DNA of 15,773 nucleotides from Candidatus Peregrinibacteria bacterium (GCA_030637565.1 DAOWGG010000040.1:1-15773); one strand, 5' to 3'; counted from the first letter of the stretch, positions 1-7,837 are shown. Translations and numbers: made by a program. Notes: generated by a model from the letters alone, not told the origin.

Positions 1-29
1 AAAAAGAAAGAAATATTATTTTTTCAAAC

Positions 30-57
30 TTGCACTATTTTTCTAAATGCATATAAT
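30..57 (+). promoter_or_regulatory. Sigma-70-type promoter of the initiator tRNA
   Basis: TTGCAC at 30-35 and a perfect TATAAT at 52-57, separated by 16 bases. The -10 box ends only 5 bases before the mature tRNA 5' end at 63, so transcription should start at or within a base or two of that end. No other gene is near enough to own this promoter. The assignment rests on motif match and position only. Confidence 0.75.
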
Positions 58-62
58 AGTCG

Positions 63-137
<75 letters not shown>

Positions 138-140
138 AAT

Positions 141-168
141 AAACTGACATATAATGGTCAGTTTTTTT
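141..168 (+). terminator. Rho-independent terminator of the tRNA
   Basis: Arms AAACTGAC (141-148) and GTCAGTTT (157-164) are perfect complements around an 8-base loop, and the second arm runs into seven T (162-168). It lies 3 bases after the tRNA CCA end, so it should end the tRNA transcript and insulate it from the S-layer region. Confidence 0.85.
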
Positions 169-401
169 ATTATCAAAAAATCCTACACATCATCCAAAAA
201 CCACATTAGACAACATGACATATAAAATAGTGAATTTTAGCCACTTTTTTGTCCATAATTGTTATTAAATAACATCTGTCTATCTTCGCAACATAAAAAG
301 TGTAATAAAAGTGTCGAAAATCAGTTATAAGTTGTTGAAAATTAGGCTTAATATTGCGGTTTCTGGAAACCATGTCCAAAAAGGGCTAAAAAACGTTTTG
401 G
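168..401. other. AT-rich intergenic stretch between tRNA terminator and promoter
   Basis: No gene is visible here. It contains a short palindrome (TGTTAT at 260-265, ATAACA at 269-274) and two AAAAGTGT words at 296-303 and 307-314, spaced 11 bases apart. A third copy is at 447-454, just past the expected transcription start. These could be operator sites for the S-layer promoter, but AT-rich words of 8 bases are weak evidence. Confidence 0.4.
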
Positions 402-430
402 TTGACACAAAAACACCACTTCAATAGAAT
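402..430 (+). promoter_or_regulatory. Consensus promoter upstream of the structured leader and S-layer gene
   Basis: A perfect -35 TTGACA (402-407), a 17-base spacer, and TAGAAT (425-430), one base from consensus. Transcription would start near 437. The next protein start on this strand is the S-layer ATG at 1069, and no hairpin followed by a T run lies in between, so the transcript probably continues into that gene with a leader of about 630 nt. It could instead drive a separate non-coding RNA. Confidence 0.7.
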
Positions 431-436
431 GATTTC

Positions 437-1068
437 GATAAAGAAAAAAAGTGTCTATCAAAATAAAACTTTTACCCCTCAAAAACCACAATAAAACATA
501 AGTATGTTGATTTTAGTTTTATACCCTGAAATCTGCATACGTTGTCTAGTATCACAGAGTGTCGCACAGTCCTTGAAAATTAGCACCGATATCCCCTATC
601 GACCCCAGGCAGAAGTCAAAAAATTGATGATTTGACTCCTGTCTGCGATCGAATACAACCATTGGGTCGCTTGCTCCTTAACACCACCGTAAAGTAGTCA
701 TTCCGAATGAATCGGAACCTACTATAAAAACCCTATAACCCCGCCAAATGCGGGAATTTCACAAATCAATAGGTTTATTGATTTATCAGGAGATCCGTGA
801 ATTATCCGGATCACCTCAAACTTAAATAAGCAAAGTAACTAGGCCTTACTCACCCCTACAAGGGTAGAAGGTCATAAATAATAATAAACCACTTTGCAAT
901 TAAGAGGCGGTCTGCCTTATTGGTAGCTCGCTCACACGAACCCAACCCCTCGAGTAATCGAGAAATGGTTCACCCCCCTCATATATATCTTAGATCCCCG
1001 CCTTCGCGGGAATGACAATTTATATATAGGGATTGTTTTACTTTTTATTTCTTTTAACTCAAAACTTT
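437..1068 (+). promoter_or_regulatory. Long, highly structured 5' leader or non-coding RNA
   Basis: This stretch holds no credible protein gene but many complementary arms. Seen directly: 600-605/664-669 (CGACCC/GGGTCG) enclosing 606-620/631-645; 693-697 and 701-706 paired with 719-723 and 712-717; 740-744/750-754; a perfect 9-bp stem 763-771/776-784 with a 4-base loop; 788-790 and 792-797 with 814-816 and 807-812; 821-825 and 830-836 with 900-904 and 891-897, enclosing 842-847/868-873; 905-908/914-917; 938-942/967-971 enclosing 949-953/958-962, whose loop GTAA is a GNRA tetraloop; and 997-1001/1006-1010. I do not recognise it as RNase P, tmRNA, 6S, SRP RNA or a known riboswitch. S-layer mRNAs of other bacteria often have long stabilising leaders, which is one plausible role. 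The part from 437 to about 600 is AT-rich with weaker structure. Confidence 0.5.
993..1014. repeat. Short palindromic intergenic repeat (CCCCGCCTTCGCGGG type)
   Basis: Arms CCCGC (997-1001) and GCGGG (1006-1010) with CTTC loop, inside an AGATCC...AATGACA context that is a very widespread dispersed intergenic repeat in bacteria. A shorter relative with the same arms and the same trailing GCGGGAAT lies at 740-756. It sits about 60 bases before the S-layer start, so it is part of the leader as transcribed. Confidence 0.55.
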
Positions 1069-4000
1069 ATGTTTAAGAGTCTAAAAAGAGCTGTGGCTAC
1101 ACTTGCTACATTGGCACTTATGGTGACCAATACAGGTTTAGCTTTCGCTCAAACTTTCAACGACATACCAACAGACGCTTGGTATTTCGATTTAGTTGAA
1201 CAATTAGTAGACGAAGGTGTGTTTGATGTTTCAGACAACTTCCGTCCTGCTGACAAACTTAACCGTGCTGAATTGGTTAAGATCGTTATCACTGCGATGG
1301 ACGGTCTAGCTGATTACCAAGCGCCCGCTACTCCTACATTTGACGATGTATCTGTAGACGCTTGGTTCTACGAGTACGTTGAAGCTGCTGTTCAGCTTGG
1401 TGTTGTATCTGGTTACACAGATGCATCAGGAAACCTAACAGGAATGTTTGGTCCTGGTGACACTGTTAACCGTGCAGCCGCTACCAAAATTTTGGTAAAC
1501 GGTTTCGCTGTTCCTACAACCCTTAACCCAGGTTCTGGATTCCCAGACGTTGGGGAACCTGACTGGTTTCACGACTACGTTGTAACTGCTTACAACATGT
1601 CTATACTAGACGGTTATTCTGACGGTCGTTTCGGACCTGCAGACCCTGTTACACGTGCACAGGTAGCTAAGCTAACTGTAAACGCTCAGGATCCTATCAT
1701 CCGTTCTCAAGTGATCGGAGATGTTACTGATCCAGCTGACATTATTCTTGGTTCAGGTGCTTTAGAGCTTTCTCTAAATGACAATACTCCTCCTTCTACT
1801 ACTATCCCTATGTCTGCAACCAGCGTTGATCTTCTTTCTATGGATTTCACTGCTGCTGACGACGATGTAACGCTTGCTAACTTAGTAGTTACTCGTGGTG
1901 GTGTAGGACAAACAACCGATTGGGAAGGTCTGTACATTTACGATGGTTCAACCCGTTTGACCACCGCTCGCTCTATTAACAGCGATACCAATACAGCTAC
2001 TTTCTCTTTGAACGTACTAGTTAGCGCAGGAACCACTAAAGCACTTCGTTTAGTTGGTGATTCTTCTTCATCTCCTCTTCCAAGCAACCAACATTACTTC
2101 TATGTTGCTTCTGCTGCTGATGTTACTTCTAATGCTCAGTCTGTGGCTGGTGACTTCCCAGTTGCTGGTAACACTTTCACTATGGGTAGTGTTGCTGTAA
2201 CAAGTCTTGCTATCTCTGCTGGATCTGAGCCTTCTCAGCCAGTGGTTGGTGCAAGTAATGTAGAAATCGCTGCTTTCAAATTGGCTGCTGGTGCAGAAAA
2301 TGATGTAGCTCTTCATCAAATTACTTTGACTCAGAACGGTTCTCTATCTTCTTCTAAGATCGTTAACCTACGACTCCTTCGTGGTACTGATGAAGTTGGA
2401 TACGCTACTGGATTTGACGGAGACCTAGTTGCTTTTGTACTAGAAACTCCTTTTGTAATCGACAAAGGACAAACCAAAAATTTCTACGTTCGCGCAGATA
2501 TTGATGGGGGTCGTCCTAACGATGACAGCATCCAATTATACCTAGACGAAAGTACTGACCTAGTTGGTATTGACCAACAATATGGTTACGGTACAACCGT
2601 TACCAACAATTACACGACAGCTTTCTCTCTTCCTATCACTTTGAAGGGTGGAAAAGTTACTGTTGCTGATAATGGTCCTGCTGCTCATCAAGTAGCTCAG
2701 AACACTACTAACGTAGCGCTTCTAGACTTCAGCATCACTGCTGACCGTGACATTGATGTTAAAGATATGGATCTTCAATTGATGGCTGGTATCGGAGGAA
2801 ACTTCTCAGATGTTCCTGTTCCTACTCTTGTTCCTGTCACTTCTGCTATTGCTGCTGGTACCACTGCTACTCCTGCTGTTCCTGCTACTTTTGCTACTGG
2901 AGCATTGCAAGATGTTGCAATAAGCGCTGCTACTGCTGGTCTTGCTGGTAGCTCTCAAACAGTTACAGTTACTATGATTGCTGCTGCTACTCTTGCTTGT
3001 AATGTAACCGCTGGTGGTGCTGCTCTTGCTATAGAATGTGAGGCTGGTGCTACTACAGCTACATTAGCTGCTGCTATTGCTAGTGATGGTCTATTCACCA
3101 CTACTGGTGGCTCTGTAGCTCTTGCTACTGCTGGTACTGTAACCTTAACGGGTGGTGCTGATCTTATTCCTGAAGTTCTTGCAGGTGCAACTCCTAACCT
3201 AAGAACAGGTTTCATGACAACTACTGCTCATGCTGGAGACGTAGCCGATGTATTTAGTGTTACTATTAGTGGTACCACTTACTACTGTGCTTTAGCTACT
3301 GCTGCACCAGACACTTCTGTTGCTAACGTAACTACAGATTGTCCTGCAGTAACTCCTGCTGGTGGTGAAATCATCACATGGGGTCTTGATCCATACCAAT
3401 GGATTGAAAACGTACGAATTGTAGACATCGATACCGGTGCAACCCTTCAGGGTCCTGTTACTCGTTTCAATGCTACAACCGTAAGCACTGGTCCATTAAA
3501 CACAACTTACTCTAAAAAGATGTCTGAGGATTACAGCCTAGTGGCTGGTGACACTCGACACCTTCGTGTAGAGGCTGACTTCAACCAGAACATGCCTTCT
3601 GGATTGGAAGTACAGGCTTACATCAACTTCAAACCAGCACTTAGTGCTTACCTTAAAGACGTTGACGCTAACAAAGCGGTTCCAACTGGGGATATTGTTG
3701 GTGGTGAAATGACTGGTAAAAAGATGACTATTAAACAAAATAGTCTTACCGTTGCTAAAACCACTAACGTGTTGACTCGTCAGCATGTTAAAGGTTCTCA
3801 GGGTGTAAATGCTTTACAGATTGCATTGCAAGCTGGTGACGCTGGTGACATTACCGTTAAAAAGTTGATCATGCGTGTTTACGCGGATGACGATGGTACT
3901 TTCAACAATCTTGGAGGTGCTGCTACTGGTGATGTAGAAGCTAAAAACTACATTTCTAGCGTATCTCTATACGACGGAGACACTCTAGTAGCTGGTCCTG

Positions 4001-5562
4001 TAGCTCTTGAATTAGTTGGTGGACTCGTTGGAGCCACTTACCTTCCTGAAACAGCGACTTCTTACGACAAGGCATTGTTTGAAAACTTCTCTCTTGTTAT
4101 TCCAAAAGGACAAACTAAAAACCTAACGGTTAAGTTTAACCTATTGAATAACACAGGTGCGCTCACTTACTACCTTGCTGTAGATATGGATCCTGCTGCT
4201 GATATTACAGCGGAAGACGTAGACTCTAATACAGTAACCGCTAGCTCTGGTCATTTGAACTTACTAGCATCTCCAACTCCACAGATCGTAATGATTGGAA
4301 GTGGATCTCTTTCTGCTAGTGTAACTGGTAGCTATTCTCCTGAAGTGTACGTAGGTGGAACCAATGATCTATTGGTTGCTCAATACAAATTCACTGCAGA
4401 GAAAGAAGCTTACACAGTGAACACATTGACCGTTCTTAACGACGCTGATGGTATTCTTAACACTGCAGAAGAAACCAACGTGATTGAAAACGTAGTATTG
4501 GTTTACACAGATATCAATGGTTCAGAACAGACTCGTTCTGGTTCTCTAACTGCTGGATTATCTGTTAAATTCAGTGATCTTGGATTCTACATTCCTGAAG
4601 AAGGAGGTGCAACTCTAAAGATCTACGCTGATACTAAAGCGATCGACACTCAATTCTTCAGCCTTTCTGGTAAGAAGTTCAAACTCGCTCTTAAAGAGTT
4701 GAACACAGGTTCTTCTGAATTCGAAGCAATTGGTGTTTCTTCTTCTGAAGCAAACTACTTCTTAGCTCCTACAGACATTACAGGTGCTGCTAATTTAGCA
4801 ACAAATGTATTACGTCGAGCTAAACCAATATTCACACACCTTCCTAACACAAATGTTCTAAGTACTACTAATAACTTCTACCAATTCTCTGTTACCGCCA
4901 ATGGTGGTGACGTGACCCTAGGTCGTTTGGTATTTGATGTAGCAACTAGTGGAACAGTTACAGGTGTAGCTAACCTAAGAATCCAAAGTAGTGATACTAG
5001 CCTGCAAAGTGTTGGCGATGTAAGTGGTTCTACAGTTACAATCGTTGGTGCACAAGCAATCGTTGCTTTTGACCAACAGCAAACCATTCCTAGCGGTGAT
5101 ACTTTCTACTACGTGTTGAAAGGAGACATCGTTGGTGGCCTAGCGGACAACGACAGTGTTGAAGTTCGCTTCGCAAGTGGTGATGAAGCCGTTGAAGTAA
5201 CCAATTTTTTAGCTGGTCCTGGTTATGACAATGACAATGACTTAGTCCTACTTACAGCTAACACCACATATCTATCTGGTGCTGCTGCTGGACAAGGATT
5301 GTTCGTAACGGGTGGATACCTAGGAACTGTAGGTACTGCTCTTAACGTGGTCTGGTCTGATCACTCCGGTGGTAACTCTTGTTCTTCACTCGATCCAGTA
5401 GCTGATCCAGGATGTACTGTTCTGGGCACAGCGGTTTCTAAGGGTCATGTTTACCCAGAAATCGTAGCTGGTGCTGTAACTCCTGATTCAGGTACAGCCG
5501 ACTGGACAAATGGATACTTGTTGAACATTGAGCAACTTGATCCAACAAACTTAACTAAATAG
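1069..5562 (+). CDS. S-layer protein with three SLH domains and beta-sandwich repeats
   Basis: An exported 1497-residue surface protein. Residues 1-27 are a signal peptide (Lys/Arg-rich start, hydrophobic core, cleavage after AFA). Three SLH domains follow, about residues 30-77, 91-144 and 159-206, with TRAE-like motifs NRAE, NRAA and TRAQ. SLH domains bind secondary cell-wall polymer, so they should anchor the lattice. The rest is about six related modules starting near residues 253, 398, 549, 915, 1101 and 1270, most with a G-x-T-x-x-L/F-x-V-x-x-D/N type strand (for example KGQTKNFYVRAD and KGQTKNLTVKFN). Module 3 is interrupted by about 195 Ala/Thr-rich residues (579-775). There is no C-terminal membrane anchor. 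An upstream in-frame TTG at 1033 is possible, but ATG 1069 gives a proper signal peptide. No Shine-Dalgarno is visible. The gene has its own terminator at 5621-5662. The call as an S-layer protein is inferred from SLH domains, size and promoter strength. Confidence 0.9.
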   Translation: MFKSLKRAVATLATLALMVTNTGLAFAQTFNDIPTDAWYFDLVEQLVDEGVFDVSDNFRPADKLNRAELVKIVITAMDGLADYQAPATPTFDDVSVDAWFYEYVEAAVQLGVVSGYTDASGNLTGMFGPGDTVNRAAATKILVNGFAVPTTLNPGSGFPDVGEPDWFHDYVVTAYNMSILDGYSDGRFGPADPVTRAQVAKLTVNAQDPIIRSQVIGDVTDPADIILGSGALELSLNDNTPPSTTIPMSATSVDLLSMDFTAADDDVTLANLVVTRGGVGQTTDWEGLYIYDGSTRLTTARSINSDTNTATFSLNVLVSAGTTKALRLVGDSSSSPLPSNQHYFYVASAADVTSNAQSVAGDFPVAGNTFTMGSVAVTSLAISAGSEPSQPVVGASNVEIAAFKLAAGAENDVALHQITLTQNGSLSSSKIVNLRLLRGTDEVGYATGFDGDLVAFVLETPFVIDKGQTKNFYVRADIDGGRPNDDSIQLYLDESTDLVGIDQQYGYGTTVTNNYTTAFSLPITLKGGKVTVADNGPAAHQVAQNTTNVALLDFSITADRDIDVKDMDLQLMAGIGGNFSDVPVPTLVPVTSAIAAGTTATPAVPATFATGALQDVAISAATAGLAGSSQTVTVTMIAAATLACNVTAGGAALAIECEAGATTATLAAAIASDGLFTTTGGSVALATAGTVTLTGGADLIPEVLAGATPNLRTGFMTTTAHAGDVADVFSVTISGTTYYCALATAAPDTSVANVTTDCPAVTPAGGEIITWGLDPYQWIENVRIVDIDTGATLQGPVTRFNATTVSTGPLNTTYSKKMSEDYSLVAGDTRHLRVEADFNQNMPSGLEVQAYINFKPALSAYLKDVDANKAVPTGDIVGGEMTGKKMTIKQNSLTVAKTTNVLTRQHVKGSQGVNALQIALQAGDAGDITVKKLIMRVYADDDGTFNNLGGAATGDVEAKNYISSVSLYDGDTLVAGPVALELVGGLVGATYLPETATSYDKALFENFSLVIPKGQTKNLTVKFNLLNNTGALTYYLAVDMDPAADITAEDVDSNTVTASSGHLNLLASPTPQIVMIGSGSLSASVTGSYSPEVYVGGTNDLLVAQYKFTAEKEAYTVNTLTVLNDADGILNTAEETNVIENVVLVYTDINGSEQTRSGSLTAGLSVKFSDLGFYIPEEGGATLKIYADTKAIDTQFFSLSGKKFKLALKELNTGSSEFEAIGVSSSEANYFLAPTDITGAANLATNVLRRAKPIFTHLPNTNVLSTTNNFYQFSVTANGGDVTLGRLVFDVATSGTVTGVANLRIQSSDTSLQSVGDVSGSTVTIVGAQAIVAFDQQQTIPSGDTFYYVLKGDIVGGLADNDSVEVRFASGDEAVEVTNFLAGPGYDNDNDLVLLTANTTYLSGAAAGQGLFVTGGYLGTVGTALNVVWSDHSGGNSCSSLDPVADPGCTVLGTAVSKGHVYPEIVAGAVTPDSGTADWTNGYLLNIEQLDPTNLTK
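2803..3393 (+). other. Ala/Thr-rich inserted domain inside S-layer module 3
   Basis: Residues about 579-775 of the S-layer protein have no counterpart in the neighbouring modules. In modules 4 and 5 the strand after the first long loop (YISSVSLYD, VIENVVLVY) follows the loop directly, whereas in module 3 the equivalent WIENVRIVD comes only after this stretch. The insert is dominated by GCT and ACT codons and carries two cysteine pairs (ACNV...IECE and YYCA...TDCP), each after a V-T-M/I strand, which suggests an internal duplication. The pattern TATLAAAIAS...VALATAGTVTLTG resembles small beta-sandwich domains of phage tail and surface proteins. That resemblance is an impression, not a match. 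Confidence 0.55.
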
Positions 5563-5584
5563 TTTAGTTGATACTTGTTTGTCC

Positions 5585-5600
5585 CTGGTTAATTAACCAG
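5585..5600. repeat. 16-bp perfect palindrome after the S-layer gene
   Basis: CTGGTTAATTAACCAG is its own reverse complement. It lies 22 bases after the S-layer stop codon and 20 bases before the terminator, so in RNA it would form a 6-bp hairpin with an AATT loop ahead of the terminator stem. It may protect the mRNA 3' end, or be a protein-binding site. Confidence 0.5.
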
Positions 5601-5620
5601 ACGGGTTAAAAGCCAAAACA

Positions 5621-5662
5621 AAAAAGACCTCCCTGACGCTTCGGCCGACGGGAGGTCTTTTT
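5621..5662 (+). terminator. Strong Rho-independent terminator of the S-layer gene
   Basis: Arms AAAAAGACCTCCC (5621-5633) and its exact complement (5650-5662) form a 13-bp stem around a 16-base loop. The stem ends in five T on the plus strand, and on the minus strand as well, so it could act in both directions. It stops read-through from the highly transcribed S-layer gene into 5847. Confidence 0.88.
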
Positions 5663-5679
5663 GTGTATAACCATTTAAT

Positions 5680-5760
5680 CTCCCCCTTAACTAAGGGGGA
5701 GCCGACTCACCGAAGCCTTGTGCGAAGGTGGGACGGTGGGGGTCATACGAAGGGGGGTCA
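5680..5760. repeat. Dispersed intergenic repeat with CTCCCCCTTA palindrome
   Basis: CTCCCCCTTA (5680-5689) and its complement (5692-5701) form a 10-bp inverted repeat around two bases. It is followed by a G-rich tail to about 5760 with runs such as GGTGGGACGGTGGGGG. This looks like a multi-copy non-coding element and not a gene. An in-frame GTG at 5718 would extend the following ORF through this G-rich tail, which argues against that earlier start. Confidence 0.55.
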
Positions 5761-5846
5761 TGACAGAGCTCTTTTTGTGTATAAGAAAAAATGTTAAAGT
5801 GTATAAAGAATTATCGTGTTATTTAGATTTTATTAATATCACCACT

Positions 5847-7013
5847 ATGAGTCAGTTTAAAAACTTCATTATTCTAATTTTATTAATGTTGGCAGCGGTT
5901 CCTGTTTATGCTGAAGATACTACTCGTTTTCGGCAAAATCAAAACACAGAATTTTTTAATACAATTAATATAACTGCTTATGGTGAGGGAGAGATTCTTT
6001 CTGCTTATGATGTTCGCCTGATATTGCCCACCGAAGGTCCGATTTTATGGGGAAGGGATATATCAGAGGTGGTATTTGGAGGAAGCGCAGCCGAAAAGGC
6101 AATAATGCCATTCAATCCTTCCTTTTCAGAAGACGGGCGCATCATTACAATCCCTATTGAAAATGATTTTTTATCAGGCGAAACATTAACCATAAATGGA
6201 TTAAAAGCAAAAACATACGACAAAGAGATCAATCAGTCGGTGGGTTTAGATTTGAACGGAGATGGTATATTCGACAGAGGTGCTCATCTATTTTTTATTA
6301 CGAGTACAAGCGTACGCGATCTGATCTCGACCTACGATCCAGCCAACTTTGAAGCGACTTACAGCATAGAAGATAACAGCGTTCAGCTGACATGGAACAA
6401 CCCGCCCGATTACGACTTTAATCAGGCAAACCTCACTAAATTCATCACTCGAGTTGGAAAAACATCCGAATTACAGCGTCCACTGGGATTTGGTCAAATC
6501 AATAATTTTTTAGATACCTCCGATCTACAAGAGGGTGATGTGATTCGTTATGTGTTAACGGCCGTAGATCATTACGGAAACCTAAGCAATGAACTTGAAC
6601 AAGTCATCACTATTGGTGAAGAGGTGATAGAGGAGCCTGTCGCCCCAGAGCCAACCCCAGAGCCAGAAACCCCATCCGAACCAGAAGAGTCCGACGATCC
6701 AGAAATAAATCTCGTGAGTCGATTATTCAACTATTACAACGTGCGCTACCAAATAAAATGTTTAGCGGCTACGGCTAACGCCACTAGTAGTGCATGTTTA
6801 TGGTCTAAAATCGATATGGTTTACGCGCAGGAATTGCTCTTCCGCTCAGACGTTGATGTAAGCCTCTCTGACCGTGATTTGTATTTAATGGCCCTTCGGG
6901 TCAAATGGCCAGAAGCACGCTATCAAACAAACTGTATTGAGGCGGTGGAGCCTGCCAATACCTGTCCTGCATTGGAGAGATCTTTAAAGCGCATTCATTA
7001 TTTTATTGATTAG
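5847..7013 (+). CDS. Exported protein with fn3-like domain and duplicated RYQ/Cys C-terminal motif
   Basis: Function not recognised. The 388-residue product starts with a signal peptide (residues 1-22, cleavage after VYA). A beta-rich region (about 25-160) carries DLNGDGIFD at 135-143, which has the Asp/Asn spacing of a calcium-binding loop. Residues about 168-257 read like a fibronectin type III domain (QLTWNNP, then RYVLTAVDHYGNLS). A Pro/Glu-rich linker spans 258-287. The C-terminus holds two copies of a motif: VRYQIKC...C (Cys 305 and 317) and ARYQTNC...C (Cys 363 and 373). No sorting signal or membrane anchor follows. ATG 5847 is chosen because it begins the signal peptide; the frame stays open upstream into repeat DNA. 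No Shine-Dalgarno is seen. Its position after the S-layer gene suggests a secreted or surface-associated protein. Confidence 0.8.
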   Translation: MSQFKNFIILILLMLAAVPVYAEDTTRFRQNQNTEFFNTINITAYGEGEILSAYDVRLILPTEGPILWGRDISEVVFGGSAAEKAIMPFNPSFSEDGRIITIPIENDFLSGETLTINGLKAKTYDKEINQSVGLDLNGDGIFDRGAHLFFITSTSVRDLISTYDPANFEATYSIEDNSVQLTWNNPPDYDFNQANLTKFITRVGKTSELQRPLGFGQINNFLDTSDLQEGDVIRYVLTAVDHYGNLSNELEQVITIGEEVIEEPVAPEPTPEPETPSEPEESDDPEINLVSRLFNYYNVRYQIKCLAATANATSSACLWSKIDMVYAQELLFRSDVDVSLSDRDLYLMALRVKWPEARYQTNCIEAVEPANTCPALERSLKRIHYFID

Positions 7014-7071
7014 AGCCTGCATTTTAATTAGAATAGTATCTCTTAAAGAGTCATAACATTATTATAAAACT

Positions 7072-7617
7072 ATGAAAAAATTCACCCATTCACTCATCAT
7101 CATTTTATCCATCTTTGTTCTGTCTGCCTGTCAGTCTAAATGGTCACCAGAAGTAGATCTAACTCCCGAAGAAAGATCTGCCATTGAAGCTGAGATAGTG
7201 GAAATTCAATCATCTATCGATGAACAAATCAGCGAATCTGAAAAAGCTGATATCAACACCTACATAAGAATGGCTCGTAAATATGAGGATCTGGGAAGCT
7301 TGAAAAAGTCAGAAGCTATTTATAAGCAATTAATTGAAGAGAAGCGAGTTTCAAGTACAATTCATAACAACTTGGCTCAATTATATGAAACAGTGGAGGA
7401 TTATGAGAAAGCCATTGAGCAATATACCATTCTCACTGACACTTTGTTTGAATCCCAGTATTTAAAAAATATCACATGGGTTTACATTAAAACGGGAGAG
7501 CGAAAACTGGCAGAAAAATACTTTAATGCATGGCAGCAAGCTTTCCGAACCACCGACGTAATTATCCAAGATGCCATCAAAGAATTAAGAGCGGCTGAAA
7601 AGGCAGCGAAGGAATAA
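7072..7617 (+). CDS. TPR-repeat lipoprotein
   Basis: A 181-residue predicted lipoprotein. The start MKKFTHSL is followed by a hydrophobic stretch and the lipobox LSAC, with Cys20 as the lipidated residue, so the mature protein is tethered to the outer face of the cytoplasmic membrane. Residues about 30-60 are acidic and helical. Three tetratricopeptide-like repeats follow, roughly 61-94 (YIRMARKYEDLGSLKKSEAIY), 95-128 (NNLAQLYETVEDYEKAIEQY) and 129-162 (KNITWVYIKTGERKLAEKYF), and the end is rich in Ala, Lys and Glu. TPRs bind other proteins, so it may scaffold an envelope complex, but the partner is unknown. It starts 58 bases after the previous gene on the same strand, with no terminator between, so the two may be co-transcribed. 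No Shine-Dalgarno is seen. Confidence 0.85.
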   Translation: MKKFTHSLIIILSIFVLSACQSKWSPEVDLTPEERSAIEAEIVEIQSSIDEQISESEKADINTYIRMARKYEDLGSLKKSEAIYKQLIEEKRVSSTIHNNLAQLYETVEDYEKAIEQYTILTDTLFESQYLKNITWVYIKTGERKLAEKYFNAWQQAFRTTDVIIQDAIKELRAAEKAAKE

Positions 7618-7626
7618 AATATTTTT

Positions 7627-7745
7627 CCCTGTCGTTTTGAGTGTAGCGAAGAACCTTTTGATCCCACTTTTTATCATCCCGAACCCCAACTGTCATCCTG
7701 AACCTGCCTACCGGACAGGCAGGCTTGATTCAGGATCCATGGCAG
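7627..7745. repeat. Two dispersed intergenic repeats with nested hairpin
   Basis: Bases 7628-7660 resemble the widespread TGTCATTCTGAGCGAAGCGAAGAATC-like element (here TTTTGAGTGTAGCGAAGAAC). A second element follows: ATCCTGAA (7695-7702) and TTCAGGAT (7729-7736) enclose CCTGCCT (7703-7709) and AGGCAGG (7717-7723). Both types are common non-coding multi-copy sequences in environmental genomes. No coding role is apparent. Confidence 0.6.
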
Positions 7746-7792
7746 GCAGAGAGGTGGCTGTGATTATTCAGATGGGACAATAAAGGGGCTAA

Positions 7793-7837
7793 ATTGTGGA
7801 CGCAAATCACAATAGGGCGCACAACTGGGTCCACAAT
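7793..7837. repeat. 9-bp inverted repeat upstream of trigger factor
   Basis: ATTGTGGAC (7793-7801) and GTCCACAAT (7829-7837) are exact complements separated by 27 bases. The interval has two further related words, TCACAAT and GCACAACT. It lies 73 bases before the tig start, so it may be an operator or part of a leader hairpin; a decayed repeat is equally possible. Confidence 0.4.

Noticed and set aside
905..980. tRNA-like words (TTGGTAGCTCG, GGTTCACCCC) in the S-layer leader
   Set aside because: They resemble D-loop and T-loop sequences, but no acceptor stem, D stem or anticodon arm can be drawn around them. The segment folds better into the hairpins listed for the leader.
1033..1068. TTG start 12 codons upstream of the S-layer ATG
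   Set aside because: The added residues are hydrophobic and uncharged, and spoil a well-formed signal peptide that begins at ATG 1069 with MFKSLKR.
2955..3215. Minus-strand ORF opposite the Ala/Thr-rich S-layer insert
   Set aside because: Open only because GCT/ACT-rich coding sequence yields few stops on the opposite strand. No independent gene signals.
1069..5562. Recoding of UGA as glycine (code 25)
   Set aside because: Glycine is abundant in the S-layer protein, yet the 1498-codon frame has no in-frame UGA, so UGA is not a routine glycine codon here.
5718..5846. N-terminal extension of the 5847 gene from a GTG at 5718
   Set aside because: The extension translates repeat DNA and would bury the signal peptide in the interior, so ATG 5847 is preferred.
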